Shown here piece after piece: positions 62,458 through 64,000 of a DNA stretch of 64,000 bases. The stretch comes from a bacterium (GTDB taxonomy: Bacteria > Sumerlaeota > Sumerlaeia > SLMS01 > JAHLLQ01). The position numbers were made by a program, and so were the translations under genes. The notes below the pieces were generated by a model, which did not search any database, was not told the origin of the DNA, and saw only the letters and a list, made by a program, of their open reading frames with translations. Position 1 is the stretch's first letter; each line of letters begins with the position of its first letter. The stretch is from positions 444,979 to 508,978 of the forward strand of contig JAHLLQ010000003.1 of NCBI GenBank assembly GCA_020444065.1. The letters are read 5' to 3'.

Positions 62458-62500
62458 GGCGTACTCGTACTCAGCGAAGCGGCACTCGAACTCGTACTCG
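62458..62500. repeat. GTACTCG-type dispersed repeat, second copy
   Basis: Matches 19007-19050 over about 43 bases with few differences (shared frame GGCGTACTCGNACTCAGCGRAG). It ends 6 bases before the stop of the minus-strand lipoprotein gene. Confidence 0.6.
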
Positions 62501-62505
62501 ATGTC

Positions 62506-63456
62506 CTACGGAATCCTGCGAATTTCGGTGACCACCCAGTGGGTATCGCCGGTCACGCTGGGCATGCGTTTGATCGGCGCGCGGGTGCGGTCGAAGACTC
62601 CGAAACGCCAGTTGGGGAAGTAGTCCTTCGAGTCGACCCCGCCGCGGAGGAGATGATTCTGAGGAGGATCGACGAGGAGGCGAAATAGCGGACCGGTCGC
62701 CAGCGTGTACCAGACTCCAAGTGTGAATCCTGTCAGAGCACCGATAGGCAGAGCCACGATCGCCGCCGGCACTGCGACCCACCAGGGAGAGATCAGCACA
62801 GCCGCCGCCACCGGTGCGCCGATCGTGCATCCGCCGAGGATCAGGAATAGCCCCACCATGACGGGAGTCTCTGCTGCATTCTTGAGACCATGATTCTCAT
62901 CGAAGCCGCCTCGCCTCAAGAACGTCACTGGCGCATCCAGAATATCCCGCCACAGTCCCCACGCCGGATAAGTGGTTGCCATCCACCAAGAACGAATGGG
63001 CGGACCAGGTGGATCATCCATCACATCAAACCGCGCCCACGAAACCAGGTATCGCACGACCGCTGGACGGGGACTGCCGACGCGGCGGAATTCCAGAAGC
63101 GTTTTGGCAAAGCGCCTGCCTTCCCGCGGGACAGTTGCATCCGGCTTCTGAAGAGCTATCTCCTGCCACCAGTAGGTCAGAAATGCAGTTGGCTCGCCCA
63201 CCCCACCGGGATGTCCTGTGTGCTGGATCAGCGTCCACGTCGTAATAGCTGACGAATCTCTGGTGCTCACCCAGATGCTTATGCTCGGCGGGCTGTCAGA
63301 GTAGAGTCGACATTCGATCTCCAGCCCATCCGGCGACTCAATGCGCGTCGGATGGACTCCGCGCAGCACAAGGGGCTCCATCGGCGTCGGGCCGAAGCAG
63401 CCGCATAGCCAGATGGTGATGATAGATAGGGATGTCACGAGCACGCGACAAATCAT
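62506..63456 (-). CDS. Lipoprotein-like membrane protein of unknown function
   Basis: A 316-aa protein. N-terminal signal with lipobox IWLCGC (Cys20), so probably a lipoprotein. The first 190 residues form a soluble domain (GLEIECRLYSDSPPSISIWV, TAFLTYWWQEIALQKPDATV). Two strong hydrophobic segments follow (MVGLFLILGGCTIGAPVAAA and AVPAAIVALPIGALTGFTLG), unusual inside a lipoprotein, before a hydrophilic C-terminus (FPNWRFGVFDRTRAPIKRMP). No family recognised. Lower GC than the core genes and flanked by repeats on both sides. Confidence 0.65.
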   Translation of the reverse strand: MICRVLVTSLSIITIWLCGCFGPTPMEPLVLRGVHPTRIESPDGLEIECRLYSDSPPSISIWVSTRDSSAITTWTLIQHTGHPGGVGEPTAFLTYWWQEIALQKPDATVPREGRRFAKTLLEFRRVGSPRPAVVRYLVSWARFDVMDDPPGPPIRSWWMATTYPAWGLWRDILDAPVTFLRRGGFDENHGLKNAAETPVMVGLFLILGGCTIGAPVAAAVLISPWWVAVPAAIVALPIGALTGFTLGVWYTLATGPLFRLLVDPPQNHLLRGGVDSKDYFPNWRFGVFDRTRAPIKRMPSVTGDTHWVVTEIRRIP

Positions 63457-64000
63457 GCATATTCGTTACAGGCCGGAATGACGAGTGTCAATGGTAATGT
63501 CTGGCGCGGGGGCACCGACGCGGACTGGATGGCTGGCAGAAGCCATCTTTGCCCCTTTCAGGGACGGCGTGCTCTTCTCTGTCTACCTCGGGTTCCCGCC
63601 CTTCCGCCTCCGCTGAAGCTGCGGCGGATGGCCGGTCACCCGAGGCCATTCAGCTTTGCCCCCCTATCGGGGGACATCTCTCCGGATGTCGCCGGTTCCA
63701 CAGGTGAAATGGAATACTACGAAGAAGAGCCACAGACTGTTGACGAAGATCTCGCCTTGATTGTGTCTCCTGAATCCTCCGAAGGAGGAGCAGTTGAATG
63801 GCCCGAGGTAGAAGCCCCCCTATCGGGGGCTATTTCCGGGAAGATGGGCTGCTTCGAGACTGCGTCCTCCGGGAGGAGGTTCACAGATGATTGATTGAGC
63901 CTCTGCCTCTGCGGCTTGGGTTCGTGTTCACCGAATCCTCCGAAGGAGGAGCAGTTGAATGGCCCCGGGCGACCGCAGGGAGCCCGGGGTAGAAGAGAGC
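63457..64000. repeat. Mosaic hairpin-repeat region at the right edge
   Basis: No gene. A minus-orientation module is at about 63635-63660 (GGTCACCCGAGGCCATTCAGC). Two plus-orientation copies of a 33-base module (CCTCCGAAGGAGGAGCAGTT then GAATGGCCC) are at about 63774-63805 and 63934-63966. The last one continues into an 8-bp hairpin CCCCGGGC / GCCCGGGG around GACCGCAGGGA (63963-63989). CCCCCCTATCGGGGG palindromes occur twice. The same families are at 23.6-23.8 kb. An open frame through these repeats (63478-63894) is an artefact of the repeats. Confidence 0.6.

Noticed and set aside
63478-63894. 138-codon open frame at the right edge
   Set aside because: It runs through the hairpin repeats, so its sequence is dictated by the repeat modules; there is no ribosome-binding site and no protein-like domain.
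1-64000. tRNA and rRNA genes
   Set aside because: No rRNA sequence was recognised and no cloverleaf with a TTCGA-type T-loop stood out by eye. A tRNAscan run would be needed to exclude tRNAs.

Overview
The window looks like a chromosomal segment of a free-living Gram-negative-type bacterium with roughly 60% GC. Signal peptides, lipoprotein boxes, a periplasm-type NrfHA nitrite reductase and a DsbD-type reductase all point to a diderm envelope. Three features suggest a deep, little-cultured lineage rather than a proteobacterium: long Pro/Thr linkers (TPTPTP) in exported proteins, two prepilins with the N-terminus GFTLIELLIVVAIIAILAA followed by NFLEAQ, and mosaic hairpin repeats between genes. 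My best guess is Sumerlaeota or a neighbour (Hydrogenedentota, Lentisphaerota, Planctomycetota). There is no rRNA gene to confirm it, and I found no tRNA by eye.

Left part (1-15 kb): a DsbD-like reductase cut by the window edge; nusB overlapping a DUF2284 protein; an NhaP-type antiporter; a secreted purple-acid-phosphatase-like enzyme; a MATE exporter; a secreted DNase I-fold protein; a secreted Pro/Thr-linker protein; and a minus-strand run of GH13 amylase lipoprotein, purB, a calcineurin-like phosphoesterase and a small protein. From 15.4 to 24.6 kb: dodecin, nrfHA, fxsA with a YfcE-type phosphodiesterase, pheS and pheT separated by two small membrane-anchored proteins, and cysE. From 24.9 to 30.1 kb on the minus strand: a GT2-GT9 fusion glycosyltransferase, a small membrane protein, an Mrp-type Fe-S carrier and a secreted SUMF1-type protein. 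At 30.3-32.6 kb lies a base-composition-distinct patch with a 14-cysteine secreted protein and an exported partner.

The middle (32.6-45 kb) carries an abundant-looking secreted protein, an acyltransferase, two lipoproteins and a coherent arginine-degrading cluster. That cluster holds proline dehydrogenase, P5C dehydrogenase, a lipoprotein with a cyanophycinase fold but no catalytic residues, and an AgrE-type arginine dihydrolase/ornithine cyclodeaminase. Together the enzymes would take arginine to ornithine, proline, P5C and glutamate.

The right part (45-64 kb) has a prepilin, a sigma-54 activator, tandem-DUF190 with crcB, an ABC exporter and a second copy of the secreted DNase. Beside that DNase are two immunity-like genes (SUKH and WapI-like). 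Next come an ECF sigma / FecR / prepilin operon divergent from a cupredoxin, and a 1037-aa DnaE-like protein that has lost both its PHP and polymerase active-site residues. A mosaic of hairpin repeats closes the window.

The most unusual items are the catalytically dead DnaE homologue, the arginine-to-glutamate cluster with its pseudo-cyanophycinase lipoprotein, the duplicated DNase with immunity-type neighbours, the all-CXXCH NrfA, and the repeat families, one of which shows a compensatory base-pair change.
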